From Pseudogracilibacillus sp. (GTDB lineage Bacteria > Bacillota > Bacilli > Bacillales > Amphibacillaceae), in the NCBI GenBank assembly GCA_026169815.1, contig JAPFDT010000037.1:49778-113777 (forward strand): a DNA stretch of 64,000 nucleotides, given 5' to 3'. A model generated the notes under the pieces. The model worked only from the letters and a program-made list of their open reading frames with translations, did not search any database and was not told the DNA's origin. This document shows, in pieces, positions 18,152 through 27,465 of the stretch (positions within the stretch are counted from its first letter, which is position 1; each line of letters begins with the position of its first letter). The position numbers and the translations under genes were made by a program.

Positions 18152-18452
18152 AAAGAGCATAACCATTTTCAAACAGTGCTATAATCAGTTATACTTAATT
18201 TAAGCCTTTATATCTATATTTATGTTAAAATGCTGTTTTTTTAACTACTTTAGAGTGAAAACAAAATATTATTACTGCATTTTTTAACGTTACAATAGAA
18301 AAAGACCTAGTTATTAATAGTATTTGGTTAAAAGCCATTTAAACATAGAAAATACGATCATTATTATTTGCTGCCTAACCGTTCCGTTTCAAAATATGAA
18401 CAAAGTGAGTACGATACTCCAAAGAAATACTCACAAAAAAGAGGGTATGACA
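18152..18452 (+). other. 301-bp AT-rich gap before the first GGDEF-EAL gene
   Basis: This gap is very AT-rich. It contains TATAAT-like stretches (for example GTGCTATAATC near 18176) but no convincing -35 partner, no strong hairpin and no recognisable RNA. An in-frame upstream extension of the next gene from 18324 lacks a ribosome site and is not accepted. Confidence 0.4.
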
Positions 18453-20159
18453 TTGAGTGATAATAACATCGAATTACACAAAGAATTAAAACGATTGCGC
18501 AACATAGAGCTAGTATTGAATGAATCATCTATTGTCGTCTTCACGAATCAACGAGGCATTATTCAACACGCAAATGATAAGTTTTGTGAACTATCTCAGT
18601 ATAGTAAGGAAGAGTTAATCGGCAGTTCGCACAATATTATTAATTCCGGCTATCATAGTCGAGATTTTTTCAAAGAGATGTGGCGTACAATTGGAACTGG
18701 CAATATTTGGCGCGGTGAAATTAAAAACAAACGTAAAGATGGTACCTACTATTGGGTTAATACTATCATCGTTCCTTTCTTAGATGAACGAGGAAAACCA
18801 TATCAATATGTCGCCATTCGTCATGATATAACCAAGCTTAAAGAACAAGAAGAAGTTATTAAAAAAATGGCATATTATGATTATTTAACTTTTCTACCTA
18901 ATCGAAATTGGGTAAATGAATGGGCAAAAGGACAAACTCGAGAAACACTCAATAATCTAACTGTTCTTTTCTTAGACTTAGATTCATTTAAATCAATCAA
19001 TGATAAACTCGGACATTATGCTGGTGATAATGTCTTAAAAGATGTCGCAAAACGTTTAAAAGGTTGTTTAGATCCCGAAGACTTCATTGTTCGACAAGGT
19101 GGCGACGAATTTATTATTTTCCTCACGAGTGTAAAAAACAATAAAGAAGCAATAGTTTCAATCGTAGAAAGAATTAAAAAACAATTTACAATGCCATTCT
19201 ATATAAATAATGAACAACTGTTTATTACAGTTAGTATTGGTATTAGTAAAAGCCCTGAAGAAGCAAAATTTAGCACTAGTTTAGAAGTAATTGAAAAAGC
19301 GATTGTCCATGCTGATACGGCAATGTATTATGCAAAAAAACGTTACGGAAATACACACTCATTCAATACAGATGAGCAGAATAATCAAATTGATCGTTAT
19401 TATAACCTTGTCTCTGAACTGCAAAATGCGTTGAGCAATAATGAATTCTTTATTGTATATCAACCACTAATAGATTTAGCAAAAGGTAAAATAATTGGAG
19501 TAGAAGCATTATTACGTTGGAAAAATGAAAAGCTAGGCTTCGTCTCACCGATGGAGTTCATTCCACTACTTGAAGAACTTGGACTCATTTACTATGTAGG
19601 TAATTGGGTATTACAATCTGTCTGTAAACAAATGAAAGAGTGGCAAAATAAAGGAATATTATTAGAAAGAGCTGCAATTAACGTCTCCCCAATCCAATTC
19701 AATGAATTAAATTTTGTCACAGATGTTAAAAAAACTCTCGAAGAAACAAGACTTGAGCCACAATTTTTAGAATTAGAAATTACAGAAGGTACGATTATGG
19801 ATATTAACAAATCAGAAACTACATTAAGTAATTTAAAAGATATTGGAGTCGGCATTTCTATCGATGATTTCGGAACAGGTTATTCTTCTTTAAGCTATTT
19901 AAAACGATTACCAATTAACACATTAAAAATTGATAAATCATTCATTGATGACTTAGATAGTGACGGTAAATTAATTGTTAATACGATTATCACAATGGGC
20001 ACGAACCTAAATTACAAAGTGTTAGCTGAAGGAATTGAAACAGCTGATCAATTACGTTATTTAAAATCTCAAAACTGTTTGGAAGGACAAGGTTACTTCT
20101 TTAGTAAACCAGTCTCACCTGAAGAAATCGAACAATATTATTACGAACACCAAAAATAA
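18453..20159 (+). CDS. PAS-GGDEF-EAL cyclic-di-GMP enzyme (copy 1)
   Basis: A 568-residue soluble signalling enzyme. The PAS domain (about 15-135) ends with the PAC block YQYVAIRHDITKLKEQEE. The GGDEF domain carries an intact GGDEF (216-220) for diguanylate cyclase activity. An RxxD inhibitory site is not seen (DPED stands there). The EAL domain has EALLRW (351-356), NVSP, ELEITEG, DDFGTGYSSLSYLK (Asp471-472) and AEGIET, so phosphodiesterase residues are complete. The TTG at 18453 is chosen because GAGGG lies 7 bases upstream and the start then aligns with the paralogue at 20581. Net activity (making or degrading c-di-GMP) cannot be predicted. It is followed by a terminator. Confidence 0.9.
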   Translation: MSDNNIELHKELKRLRNIELVLNESSIVVFTNQRGIIQHANDKFCELSQYSKEELIGSSHNIINSGYHSRDFFKEMWRTIGTGNIWRGEIKNKRKDGTYYWVNTIIVPFLDERGKPYQYVAIRHDITKLKEQEEVIKKMAYYDYLTFLPNRNWVNEWAKGQTRETLNNLTVLFLDLDSFKSINDKLGHYAGDNVLKDVAKRLKGCLDPEDFIVRQGGDEFIIFLTSVKNNKEAIVSIVERIKKQFTMPFYINNEQLFITVSIGISKSPEEAKFSTSLEVIEKAIVHADTAMYYAKKRYGNTHSFNTDEQNNQIDRYYNLVSELQNALSNNEFFIVYQPLIDLAKGKIIGVEALLRWKNEKLGFVSPMEFIPLLEELGLIYYVGNWVLQSVCKQMKEWQNKGILLERAAINVSPIQFNELNFVTDVKKTLEETRLEPQFLELEITEGTIMDINKSETTLSNLKDIGVGISIDDFGTGYSSLSYLKRLPINTLKIDKSFIDDLDSDGKLIVNTIITMGTNLNYKVLAEGIETADQLRYLKSQNCLEGQGYFFSKPVSPEEIEQYYYEHQK

Positions 20160-20173
20160 TGTAAGCCAACTTA

Positions 20174-20211
20174 AACACTATTTAATCTATAAGGTTAAAT
20201 AGTGTTTTTCA
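20174..20211 (+). terminator. Intrinsic terminator after GGDEF-EAL copy 1
   Basis: AAACACTATTTAA pairs with TTAAATAGTGTTT and is followed by T-rich sequence, 15 bp after the stop. The tandem paralogue downstream therefore has its own promoter. Confidence 0.85.
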
Positions 20212-20580
20212 TATCAATTTATCAGAATATTGAATTTTAGTTTTATAACTAAATTGTTTCTAAACATTATCCTCTTTAGCGCAAAATAAACGACTGAAAG
20301 TTATTGATTTTTTTCTATTGTAATTTATTGGCAATTGCTGTAAAGTATTGTCTATACTACATACTAAGCCTTTTGTAAGGTTCATAATATAATGATTCAA
20401 CTACTAATCATTTATACCTAAATCCATCCCATTTACATGTGTAAATAAACTTTTAATTCGCAAAACTTTGCAAACCTTTTCATAACCACTTATATAAATC
20501 TACTTACCTCGAGCACACCTTACATTCGTTTGACATACAGCATGATTTATCGCATATAAACATTGAGAGAGATGATACAA
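20212..20580 (+). other. AT-rich gap between the paralogues
   Basis: Several weak -10-like boxes are present (TATAAT at 20388-20393; TTGACA near 20530 with TATAAA about 19 bases further). Either could drive copy 2. No gene, strong hairpin or known riboswitch was recognised. Confidence 0.35.
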
Positions 20581-22293
20581 TTGAACTATGAGAATGATTT
20601 AAATAAAGCTTTAAAAAGATTGCGGGCTATTGAACTTGTGTTGAATGAGTCGTCTATTGTCGTGTTCACTGATAAGCGTGGGAACATTCAGTTTGTGAAC
20701 GATAAATTTTGTAAAATTTCTAAATATACAAAAGAAGAATTAATGGGGCAAAATCAACGTATCGTAAATTCGGGGTATCATAGTAAAAGGTTTTTCAAAA
20801 ATTTATGGAAAACGATTAAAATGGGAAACATTTGGCGGGATGAAATTAGGAACCAAGCAAAAGATGGAACATATTATTGGGTGGATACAACAATTCTACC
20901 TTTTTTAGACTCAGAAGGTGAGCCATATCAATATGTAGCAATTCGACATGATATTACTAGATTAAAAGAACAAGAGAAACTCATTCGAGAAAAGGCCTAC
21001 TATAATGATCCACTCACCTCATTAAAAAATCGCCGATGGCTCGACAAATGGATCCAAAAACAAACAGATAATACACGCGATAATTATACAGTACTCTTTT
21101 TAGACGTCGATTATTTCAAATCAATTAACGACACATTTGGACATTATGTAGGTGATGCCATTTTAAAAGAAATTGCGCATCGTATTCAGAACTGCCTACA
21201 TCCAGCTGATTTTATTGTCCGACATGGCGGCGATGAGTTTATTATTATTTTAAATAATACAGGTGGAAAAAAGGAACGAATCATGAAGATTGTAAATAAA
21301 GTGAAAGAACGCTTTTCTACTCCTTTTTATACGAATGGCAAAGAATTATTCATTACAATTAGTATAGGTATCGGCATGAATATAGTTACACCACGGAAAG
21401 ATAGCCACACAGAAGTATTAGAAGCAACCATTAAACAAGCGGATACTGCGATGTCTCATGCAAAGAAACAACCAGGAAACACACATTCCTTTAATACATC
21501 TGCGCAAAATAAAGAAATGGAGCGTTATTACATGCTCGTTGCAGAATTAAAGCAAGCTATGAAAAACAATGAATTTCATATAGTCTATCAACCAATTGTT
21601 AATATGAATACAAGTAAAATAGAAGGTGTAGAAGCATTATTACGTTGGCATAATCCAGTAATCGGTAATGTTTCGCCTGTTGAATTTATTCCATTATTAG
21701 AAGAACTTGGACTCATCGTATCAGTCGGTAACTGGGTATTACAATCTGTCTGCATGCAAATGAAAGAATGGCATGCAAAAAGCATTCATATAGAAAGAGC
21801 ATCTGTTAACGTATCACCCTTACAATTTGCTGATAAACAATTCGTCAATGATGTAAAAGGTTATATAAACGAAGCTCAATTAGACCCTAAATTTATCGAA
21901 TTAGAAATAACCGAAAGTATGTTAATGAATATAACAAAAGCTGAAAAAACATTAACACAACTACGCAACTTCGGAGTAACCATTTCAATTGATGATTTCG
22001 GTACAGGATATTCTTCGTTAAGTTACTTAAAACAGCTGCCAATTAATACATTGAAAATTGATAAGTCATTTATCGACAACTTAGACGAAGATGATGACGT
22101 CATCGTTAATACCATTATTACAATGGGAACCAACTTAAACTTCAAAGTATTAGCTGAGGGAGTAGAAAGTAAAGAACAAATATCCTACTTACAAAAGCAA
22201 GACTGTCATGAAGGACAAGGCTACTTCTGGAGCAAGCCAACTACAGCAAAAGAAATTGAGAAAATAATTACAGACCAACTACAATCAGTATAA
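20581..22293 (+). CDS. PAS-GGDEF-EAL cyclic-di-GMP enzyme (copy 2)
   Basis: A 570-residue paralogue of the preceding gene with the same domain order: PAS/PAC (about 14-134), GGDEF (216-220 intact) and EAL (GVEALLRWHN, NVSP, ELEITES, DDFGTGYSSLSYLK, AEGVES). Residue numbering of the GGDEF motif is identical to copy 1, which supports the TTG start at 20581; GAGAGAG lies upstream. Strong similarity throughout shows a tandem duplication that has since diverged. For example, copy 2 has a more usual DPLTSLKN motif where copy 1 has DYLTFLPN. The 41-bp repeat array begins 15 bp after the stop. Confidence 0.9.
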   Translation: MNYENDLNKALKRLRAIELVLNESSIVVFTDKRGNIQFVNDKFCKISKYTKEELMGQNQRIVNSGYHSKRFFKNLWKTIKMGNIWRDEIRNQAKDGTYYWVDTTILPFLDSEGEPYQYVAIRHDITRLKEQEKLIREKAYYNDPLTSLKNRRWLDKWIQKQTDNTRDNYTVLFLDVDYFKSINDTFGHYVGDAILKEIAHRIQNCLHPADFIVRHGGDEFIIILNNTGGKKERIMKIVNKVKERFSTPFYTNGKELFITISIGIGMNIVTPRKDSHTEVLEATIKQADTAMSHAKKQPGNTHSFNTSAQNKEMERYYMLVAELKQAMKNNEFHIVYQPIVNMNTSKIEGVEALLRWHNPVIGNVSPVEFIPLLEELGLIVSVGNWVLQSVCMQMKEWHAKSIHIERASVNVSPLQFADKQFVNDVKGYINEAQLDPKFIELEITESMLMNITKAEKTLTQLRNFGVTISIDDFGTGYSSLSYLKQLPINTLKIDKSFIDNLDEDDDVIVNTIITMGTNLNFKVLAEGVESKEQISYLQKQDCHEGQGYFWSKPTTAKEIEKIITDQLQSV

Positions 22294-22308
22294 AAAGCAT
22301 TGCTTATT

Positions 22309-22553
22309 GAAACGAGCATGATGTGCTGAGATTCGCGCGAGATGCTCTTGAAACGAGCATGATTCGCTAAAATTCGCGCGAAGTAACGCTGAAACGAGCG
22401 AAAGTAGTTGGAATTCGAGCGAGCTAGCACGAAAACGAGCGAGAGTCATAGGATTTCGCGCAAGACGACATGGAAACGAGCAAGAATCACTCCATTCCGA
22501 GCGAGGCGACTCGATAACGAGCAAGAATACCCATAATTCGAGCGAGAGCAACT
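22309..22553 (+). repeat. Six-unit, 41-bp tandem repeat array
   Basis: Units start at 22309, 22350, 22391, 22431, 22472 and 22513, with spacings of 41, 41, 40, 41 and 41 bp. Each has a GAAACGAGCR-type head, about 10 variable bases, an ATTCGCGCGAG-type middle and about 10 more variable bases. The array is non-coding and degenerate, and it lies directly downstream of the second GGDEF-EAL gene. The rest of 22554-22775 contains a short hairpin (CAGCAGCATCTGC and GATGCTGCTG near 22590-22626) and the leader of the prepilin peptidase gene. Confidence 0.85.
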
Positions 22554-22775
22554 TTACAATATCCCAAGCTAACTTTTATTCATCTTTTCAGCAGCATCTG
22601 CAACTATATATACAAAGATGCTGCTGAAAAATTACTATTAATCCCCTCTTCGCTTCTTCACACTTAAATCTTATCATTAATAAAGCATTCACATTTAATA
22701 ATCTTTAATAGCAATCTAGCTATAATTATATATAATTAGGTAAAAAGACATTAAACTTAGTAAGGGTGTATTATT

Positions 22776-23528
22776 ATGGAAATATATTGGTTATTCGTTT
22801 TTTTCTTATTTGGTATCACATTTGGTTCTTTTTATAACGTCGTCGGCTTACGTGTGCCAAAAAATATTCCATTCGTTAACGATCATTCCCATTGTCCAAA
22901 CTGCAATCATAGACTTCGTTGGCATGAGCTTGTCCCTGTCGCTTCATTCATTTGGCAAAAAGGAACATGTCGCAACTGTGATGCTCGCATTTCACCACTT
23001 TATCCTAGTATGGAGCTCTTAACAGGATTATTGTTTGCATATAGTTATTTTATTTTCGGGTTTCAACTAGAACTTATTACAGCGATTTTATTCATTAGTT
23101 TACTCGTCATTATTTCTGTAGCTGATATTGCCTATATGCTCATTCCGAATAAATTTTTATTGTTTTTTTTACCCCTACTTATTATTATGCGAATCATCTC
23201 CCCATTAAATCCTTGGTATGACATGATTATTGGAGCGTTTCTTGGTCTTGGATTAATTGCGCTCATTATTATTGTTAGTAAAGGCGGGATGGGCGCAGGG
23301 GATATGAAATTATTTTTCGTTCTCGGCATCGTTTTAGGCTGGAAACAAGTGTTACTTACCTTCTTTTTAGCTTCCCTTATCGGAACTATTTTTGGTATCT
23401 TTTTAAAAAGCTTACGAAAATTAAAACGCAGGCAACCAATCCCATTCGGTCCATCAATTGCTATCGCTGCAGTAATATCACACTTTCATGGAGAGACATT
23501 GCTTGAGCTATATTTAAGTTTATTTTAA
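22776..23528 (+). CDS. pilD: Type IV prepilin peptidase (PilD/ComC)
   Basis: A membrane aspartyl protease of 250 residues that cleaves and N-methylates prepilins. The cytosolic zinc loop has two CxxC pairs (CPNCNHRLRW and CRNCDARIS). The catalytic aspartates are in SVADIAYMLIPN and GMGAGDMKLF. About seven to eight membrane segments follow. It is the only prepilin peptidase in the window and would serve the pilus operon 7 kb away, and probably competence pseudopilins elsewhere. AAGGGTG precedes the ATG. Confidence 0.93.
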   Translation: MEIYWLFVFFLFGITFGSFYNVVGLRVPKNIPFVNDHSHCPNCNHRLRWHELVPVASFIWQKGTCRNCDARISPLYPSMELLTGLLFAYSYFIFGFQLELITAILFISLLVIISVADIAYMLIPNKFLLFFLPLLIIMRIISPLNPWYDMIIGAFLGLGLIALIIIVSKGGMGAGDMKLFFVLGIVLGWKQVLLTFFLASLIGTIFGIFLKSLRKLKRRQPIPFGPSIAIAAVISHFHGETLLELYLSLF

Positions 23529-23538
23529 ATAAAAAAAC

Positions 23539-23577
23539 AGAAAACAGCCCCGTCGATAATGAGCTTGTTTTCTGTGA
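23539..23577 (+). terminator. Intrinsic terminator after prepilin peptidase
   Basis: ACAGAAAACA (23539-23548) pairs with TGTTTTCTGT (23568-23577). A-rich sequence on the left and moderate T content on the right allow function in either direction between the convergent genes. Confidence 0.7.
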
Positions 23578-23713
23578 AGTAAATTATTAATTTCCTTATT
23601 CAATTTCATAATAGAAAAATTTCCTTAAAAACACGAATGCTTAAATAAAAAGTATGATGAACGTATATTTTTAAAACAAATTATGAGATGGCTTTATCTA
23701 TTTTAAACTTTTA

Positions 23714-25024
23714 TTATTTCTTCTTAGCTACTACATGAAAAGACGTATAAAATCCTTCTGCAATACCGTCTTTTAATGAATCTTGTGGACGTTCTGTTTC
23801 GATTGCTTCAATTTGAAAGCCTAATTTAGGAAGTATTTTATTATCCCATTCATAAGGACGATCAAATTTAGACAATGGTAATTTTAATGCTGCTTGTTCC
23901 ATTTCACTATAGTCAATTTCTTCTGGATGATTGACATAAGCAGTTCCCGTAATAGCTGCATAAGTTTCACGGGCCTTTTTATTTGCTTCATCAAAAAGAT
24001 AATAATAATGATTCCCATCAAAGTAAAACAAAGTACCTCCCGGTTTAAGCACACGTTTCCATTGAAGCAACACTTCTTCTGGATTCATTAACGCCCAAAC
24101 GACATTTCGTGAAATAACAACATCGAACGTATTATCTTCAAAAGGTAACTCCCCAGCATCAGTACACATGAAGCTAATGTCTAGCTCACTTTCTTGTGCA
24201 TTTTGTTTCGCTTCTTGGATCATATTGGAGCAGAGGTCAATTCCCGTTACATCGTGTCCTAGCGTAGCCGTTATAGCAGCAATACTTCCAGTTCCAGTAC
24301 CAACATCGAGAACTTTTAATGGACCTTTTGGTAGATGTCGCTTAATTGGTTCAGCCCAAGGTTTTATCGATTCCTCTTTCAGTAAAAAGCCGAACGTAGA
24401 AGAACGCTTCTGCCAATAATCATGTATCTCCTCTTTTTCTTTGGACATGCTACTTTTCACTGCACATATTTCAAATAAGGGAGATACGTCGTAACGTTCT
24501 TTTTCCGAATCTGTGTACACAAATTGAATAATATCTTCTCGTGTAGCCACATCAAAACCTAATCTGTCCAATACAGCCTCATCCCATTTTGGACGATCTG
24601 TATTGGCGAGAGGGAATGCTTCAAAGCGCTCTATAGACATATTAAAAGATTCCGCCTGCCAATTTGCATCATAAATTAACAACTTTCCACCAGGTCGTAA
24701 AATCCGCTTCATCTCACTGTACATCCATTTAGGATCCTCAAAACCCCATGTACTATTTCTACTAATAATTATATCGAAACTTTCATCAGGCAAATCGAAC
24801 TCATTCAAATCAATTGTTGATATATGATGCCCTTGATTTGATAAAATGTAAGCAAATAATCCTGAGCTTTCCCCGATATCTAAAATATCTAAAGGTGCTT
24901 GTGAATCAATCTGTTGTAATAAAATTTCCTTCCATGTTCTTTCATGATGAGAACTCCATTCCTTTGTCAGATCTAGATTGTAACCATCGCCGTTACCTTC
25001 TCTCGTCTCTGCTTTATTTAACAT
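23714..25024 (-). CDS. Tandem double-domain SAM-dependent methyltransferase
   Basis: This 436-residue protein is made of two class I methyltransferase domains. The first (about 25-195) has the degenerate motif I DIGESSG and RNSTWGFEDPKWMYSEMKRILRPGGKL. The second (about 205-436) has an intact DVGTGTGSIA and RNVVWALMNPEEVLLQWKRVLKPGGTL. Both halves end with the same block (PLxxxDRPxW...LGF), so it arose by internal duplication. It lies 28 bp after nikE as the last gene of the nickel transporter operon. This suggests a role in metal handling, such as methylating a metal-binding small molecule, but that is inference. The first domain may be non-catalytic. Confidence 0.85.
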   Translation of the reverse strand: MLNKAETREGNGDGYNLDLTKEWSSHHERTWKEILLQQIDSQAPLDILDIGESSGLFAYILSNQGHHISTIDLNEFDLPDESFDIIISRNSTWGFEDPKWMYSEMKRILRPGGKLLIYDANWQAESFNMSIERFEAFPLANTDRPKWDEAVLDRLGFDVATREDIIQFVYTDSEKERYDVSPLFEICAVKSSMSKEKEEIHDYWQKRSSTFGFLLKEESIKPWAEPIKRHLPKGPLKVLDVGTGTGSIAAITATLGHDVTGIDLCSNMIQEAKQNAQESELDISFMCTDAGELPFEDNTFDVVISRNVVWALMNPEEVLLQWKRVLKPGGTLFYFDGNHYYYLFDEANKKARETYAAITGTAYVNHPEEIDYSEMEQAALKLPLSKFDRPYEWDNKILPKLGFQIEAIETERPQDSLKDGIAEGFYTSFHVVAKKK

Positions 25025-25052
25025 ATTTAAAACCTTCTTCCTTTACAATATA

Positions 25053-25811
25053 TCATTCCGTATCAAATCGAATAACGGCATCCAATAGCTTCTGTGCATA
25101 GTCACTTTGTAGATTTGCTAAGTTTTCAACTGCTACTTGCTCGACAATCGTCCCTTTATATAAAAAAGATACTTGATCACATAAATAAGTTACAGTTTGC
25201 AAGTCATGTGCGATAAATAAACAAGTTACCTCCATGCTTTCTTTTAAATAATCGAGTAATTCAAGGATTTGTGTCTGCACGGAAACATCTAGTGAACTAA
25301 TTGCTTCATCTAACACAATAAATCTAGGATTTGTACTAATTGCTCGAGCTATACAAACTCGTTGTAATTGTCCACCACTCAATTCATGAGGATAACGATT
25401 TGCCATAGTAATTGGCAAACCGACTTTTTCTAGTAATTCATCGACTATTCCTTCATCAATCGATTTCCGCCCATAAATTTCTAGCGGCTCTTTAATAATA
25501 TCTTTTACTTTAAAATTCGGATTAGCAGATGAAGTATAATCTTGGAAAACAACACTCATTTTCCCTTTATTTTCTTTCCGCCAAGTAGCGATATCTACAC
25601 CATCTATCGTTATCTTCCCTTGATCAACCTTTTCTAATCCTAGCACTAATCGACTCAACGTACTTTTTCCACTACCACTCTCACCGATGAGTCCCATCCA
25701 TTCACCTGTTCGGATTGTTAAAGACACGTCATCCAATACTTGTAAAGGAATCGGTTTTATACTCATATCTGTTTTCAAATATTGCTTACATACATTTTCG
25801 ATTTCTAACAT
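25053..25811 (-). CDS. nikE: Nickel/peptide ABC transporter ATPase (NikE/OppF type)
   Basis: A 252-residue ATP-binding subunit: Walker A GESGSGKST, signature LSGGQLQR, Walker B FIVLDEAISSLD and switch His in FIAHDLQ. The C-terminus is short. It starts with an ATG sharing one base with the nikD stop (TAATG), so the two ATPases are coupled. NikD and NikE form the ATPase pair of a Ni/dipeptide-type importer with NikB and NikC. Confidence 0.88.
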   Translation of the reverse strand: MLEIENVCKQYLKTDMSIKPIPLQVLDDVSLTIRTGEWMGLIGESGSGKSTLSRLVLGLEKVDQGKITIDGVDIATWRKENKGKMSVVFQDYTSSANPNFKVKDIIKEPLEIYGRKSIDEGIVDELLEKVGLPITMANRYPHELSGGQLQRVCIARAISTNPRFIVLDEAISSLDVSVQTQILELLDYLKESMEVTCLFIAHDLQTVTYLCDQVSFLYKGTIVEQVAVENLANLQSDYAQKLLDAVIRFDTE

Positions 25812-26623
25812 TAAGAGTTATCCTTTCTTATCGCCTGTTCAAATGTATATGAAAGCTTCTTCCTCGTTTGAATGAGGTATTTTGTATAATCATTTTTAGG
25901 ATACTTAAAAACCTTTTCTACAGTCCCATACTCCATTTGTTTTCCTTCCTGCATGACAAATACATGATCGGCAAGGTCTTGGATAACGCCTAAATCGTGC
26001 GAAATAAAAATTAAAGCAATGCCTAATTCATCTTTTAAATTATGTAATAAATGAATGACTTCCCCTTGTGTAATAGCATCAAGTGCGGTTGTTGGTTCAT
26101 CGGCAATAATAATATCAGGCTTAATAGCAACAGCAATAGCAATCATGCATCGTTGTAACATTCCTCCAGACAATTGATGAGGATACTTTTGCAATACTTG
26201 AGGCACTTGTCTAAGCCCTACTCTTTCTAACTCTGCAATAATTAGTTGTCTAGCTTCTTTTTTCGCAAGATGCATTTTCTCTTCTAATGTTTCAATAAGT
26301 TGATAGCCAATTGTATATAACGGATTGAACGCTGACATAGCATCTTGAAAAATCATACAAATATGACGGCCTCTAATATTTCGCAAACTTTTATCATCTA
26401 ATTGCAACATATCTTTACCATTAAAAGAGGCTGAACCTGTTACGTGTAACCAAGGATTTACAAGTCCTAACATCGCTTTTACTGTCATTGATTTTCCGCT
26501 ACCACTTTCACCAACAATGCCAAGACATTCATTCTTTCCTATAGTAAAAGATAAATTATCGAGAATGACCGCTTCTGTCCGCACATCCTTCATAGATAAA
26601 CTATTTACTGCAAGAAATTCCAA
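25811..26623 (-). CDS. nikD: Nickel/peptide ABC transporter ATPase (NikD/OppD type)
   Basis: A 270-residue ATP-binding subunit with GESGSGKSMTVKAMLGL (Walker A), LSGGMLQRCMIAIAVA (signature), IIADEPTTALD (Walker B) and FISHDLG. It starts at TTG with GAGGTGATGAA just upstream. The C-terminal region typical of OppD is short, as in nickel systems. It is second to last of the transporter genes. Confidence 0.88.
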   Translation of the reverse strand: MEFLAVNSLSMKDVRTEAVILDNLSFTIGKNECLGIVGESGSGKSMTVKAMLGLVNPWLHVTGSASFNGKDMLQLDDKSLRNIRGRHICMIFQDAMSAFNPLYTIGYQLIETLEEKMHLAKKEARQLIIAELERVGLRQVPQVLQKYPHQLSGGMLQRCMIAIAVAIKPDIIIADEPTTALDAITQGEVIHLLHNLKDELGIALIFISHDLGVIQDLADHVFVMQEGKQMEYGTVEKVFKYPKNDYTKYLIQTRKKLSYTFEQAIRKDNS

Positions 26624-26632
26624 TTCATCACC

Positions 26633-27463
26633 TCATTCATGCCCGCGCTTCACATTGAACGCATCTTGTAAACTATCACCTAAAAAATTAAATGCCGCCA
26701 CAACGAGCAAAATAGCGACTCCCGGTGGAATCATAATAAACGGATGAACTGTCATCACGTTTTTAGCTTCATTTAACATCATGCCCCATTCAGGAGTTGG
26801 TGCTTGTACACCCAATCCCAGAAAAGACAAGGCAGATATCATTAAAATTACTGACCCCACATCAAGGGTTGCAAGTACGGATATTTCCCCCATCGTGCTT
26901 GGAGCAATATGCCGTTTTGCGATATGCCACTTACTAAATCCTGCAACACGAGCAAATTGGATATAACTCTTTCCAGTATATTTAATGACGACAGAACGGA
27001 TCATCCGTGTGTACCAAGCCCATTTTGCGATAATACTTGCAATAATAATGTTCGTAATACCAGGTCCCATCATACCGATTATCGCCAGTATCATCACTTC
27101 ACTCGGAAACGACATGAAAATATCACATAAACGCATGATGATTTCATCTATTTTCCCTCGAAACATCCCGGCAATCGCCCCTAAGATAGTTCCAATTACA
27201 ATCGTGATAAACATTGTAACCATTGCAACAAACACTGTCGTACGAATTCCATAAAGCAAACGGGATAGAACATCTCGACCTAATTGATCTGTTCCAAGTA
27301 AATACTCCTTATTCATACCAGTTAACTTTTCTTTAACATCCATTTCTATAGGATCATATGGTGCAAGCCAAGGGGCGAATATTCCAGCTAAAATAACAAC
27401 TATTAAAAACAAGGAACAAATCATAGCTGTACGATCTTTCCTTAACCTTTTTACAATAACCAT
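26633..27463 (-). CDS. nikC: Nickel/peptide ABC transporter permease NikC
   Basis: A 276-residue inner membrane permease with N-terminal helix, the LLGTDQLGRDVLSRLLYGIRTT family block, and the EAA-type loop ARVAGFSKWHIAKRHIAPSTMGE. About five to six membrane segments follow. Two bases separate it from nikB. Works with NikB as the channel. Confidence 0.9.
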   Translation of the reverse strand: MVIVKRLRKDRTAMICSLFLIVVILAGIFAPWLAPYDPIEMDVKEKLTGMNKEYLLGTDQLGRDVLSRLLYGIRTTVFVAMVTMFITIVIGTILGAIAGMFRGKIDEIIMRLCDIFMSFPSEVMILAIIGMMGPGITNIIIASIIAKWAWYTRMIRSVVIKYTGKSYIQFARVAGFSKWHIAKRHIAPSTMGEISVLATLDVGSVILMISALSFLGLGVQAPTPEWGMMLNEAKNVMTVHPFIMIPPGVAILLVVAAFNFLGDSLQDAFNVKRGHE

Positions 27464-27465
27464 GA

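Noticed and set aside
18324..18452. N-terminal extension of the first GGDEF-EAL protein
   Set aside because: There is no ribosome site, and the tandem paralogue aligns only from the TTG at 18453.
22221..22551. Minus-strand frames of 69 and 88 codons over the repeat array
   Set aside because: They follow the repeat pattern (LAR-type repeats), have no ribosome site and no similarity to a known protein.
22309..22553. CRISPR-like array
   Set aside because: Units differ from each other throughout, there are no conserved repeats separated by unique spacers of constant size, and no cas genes are nearby. It is a degenerate 41-bp tandem repeat.
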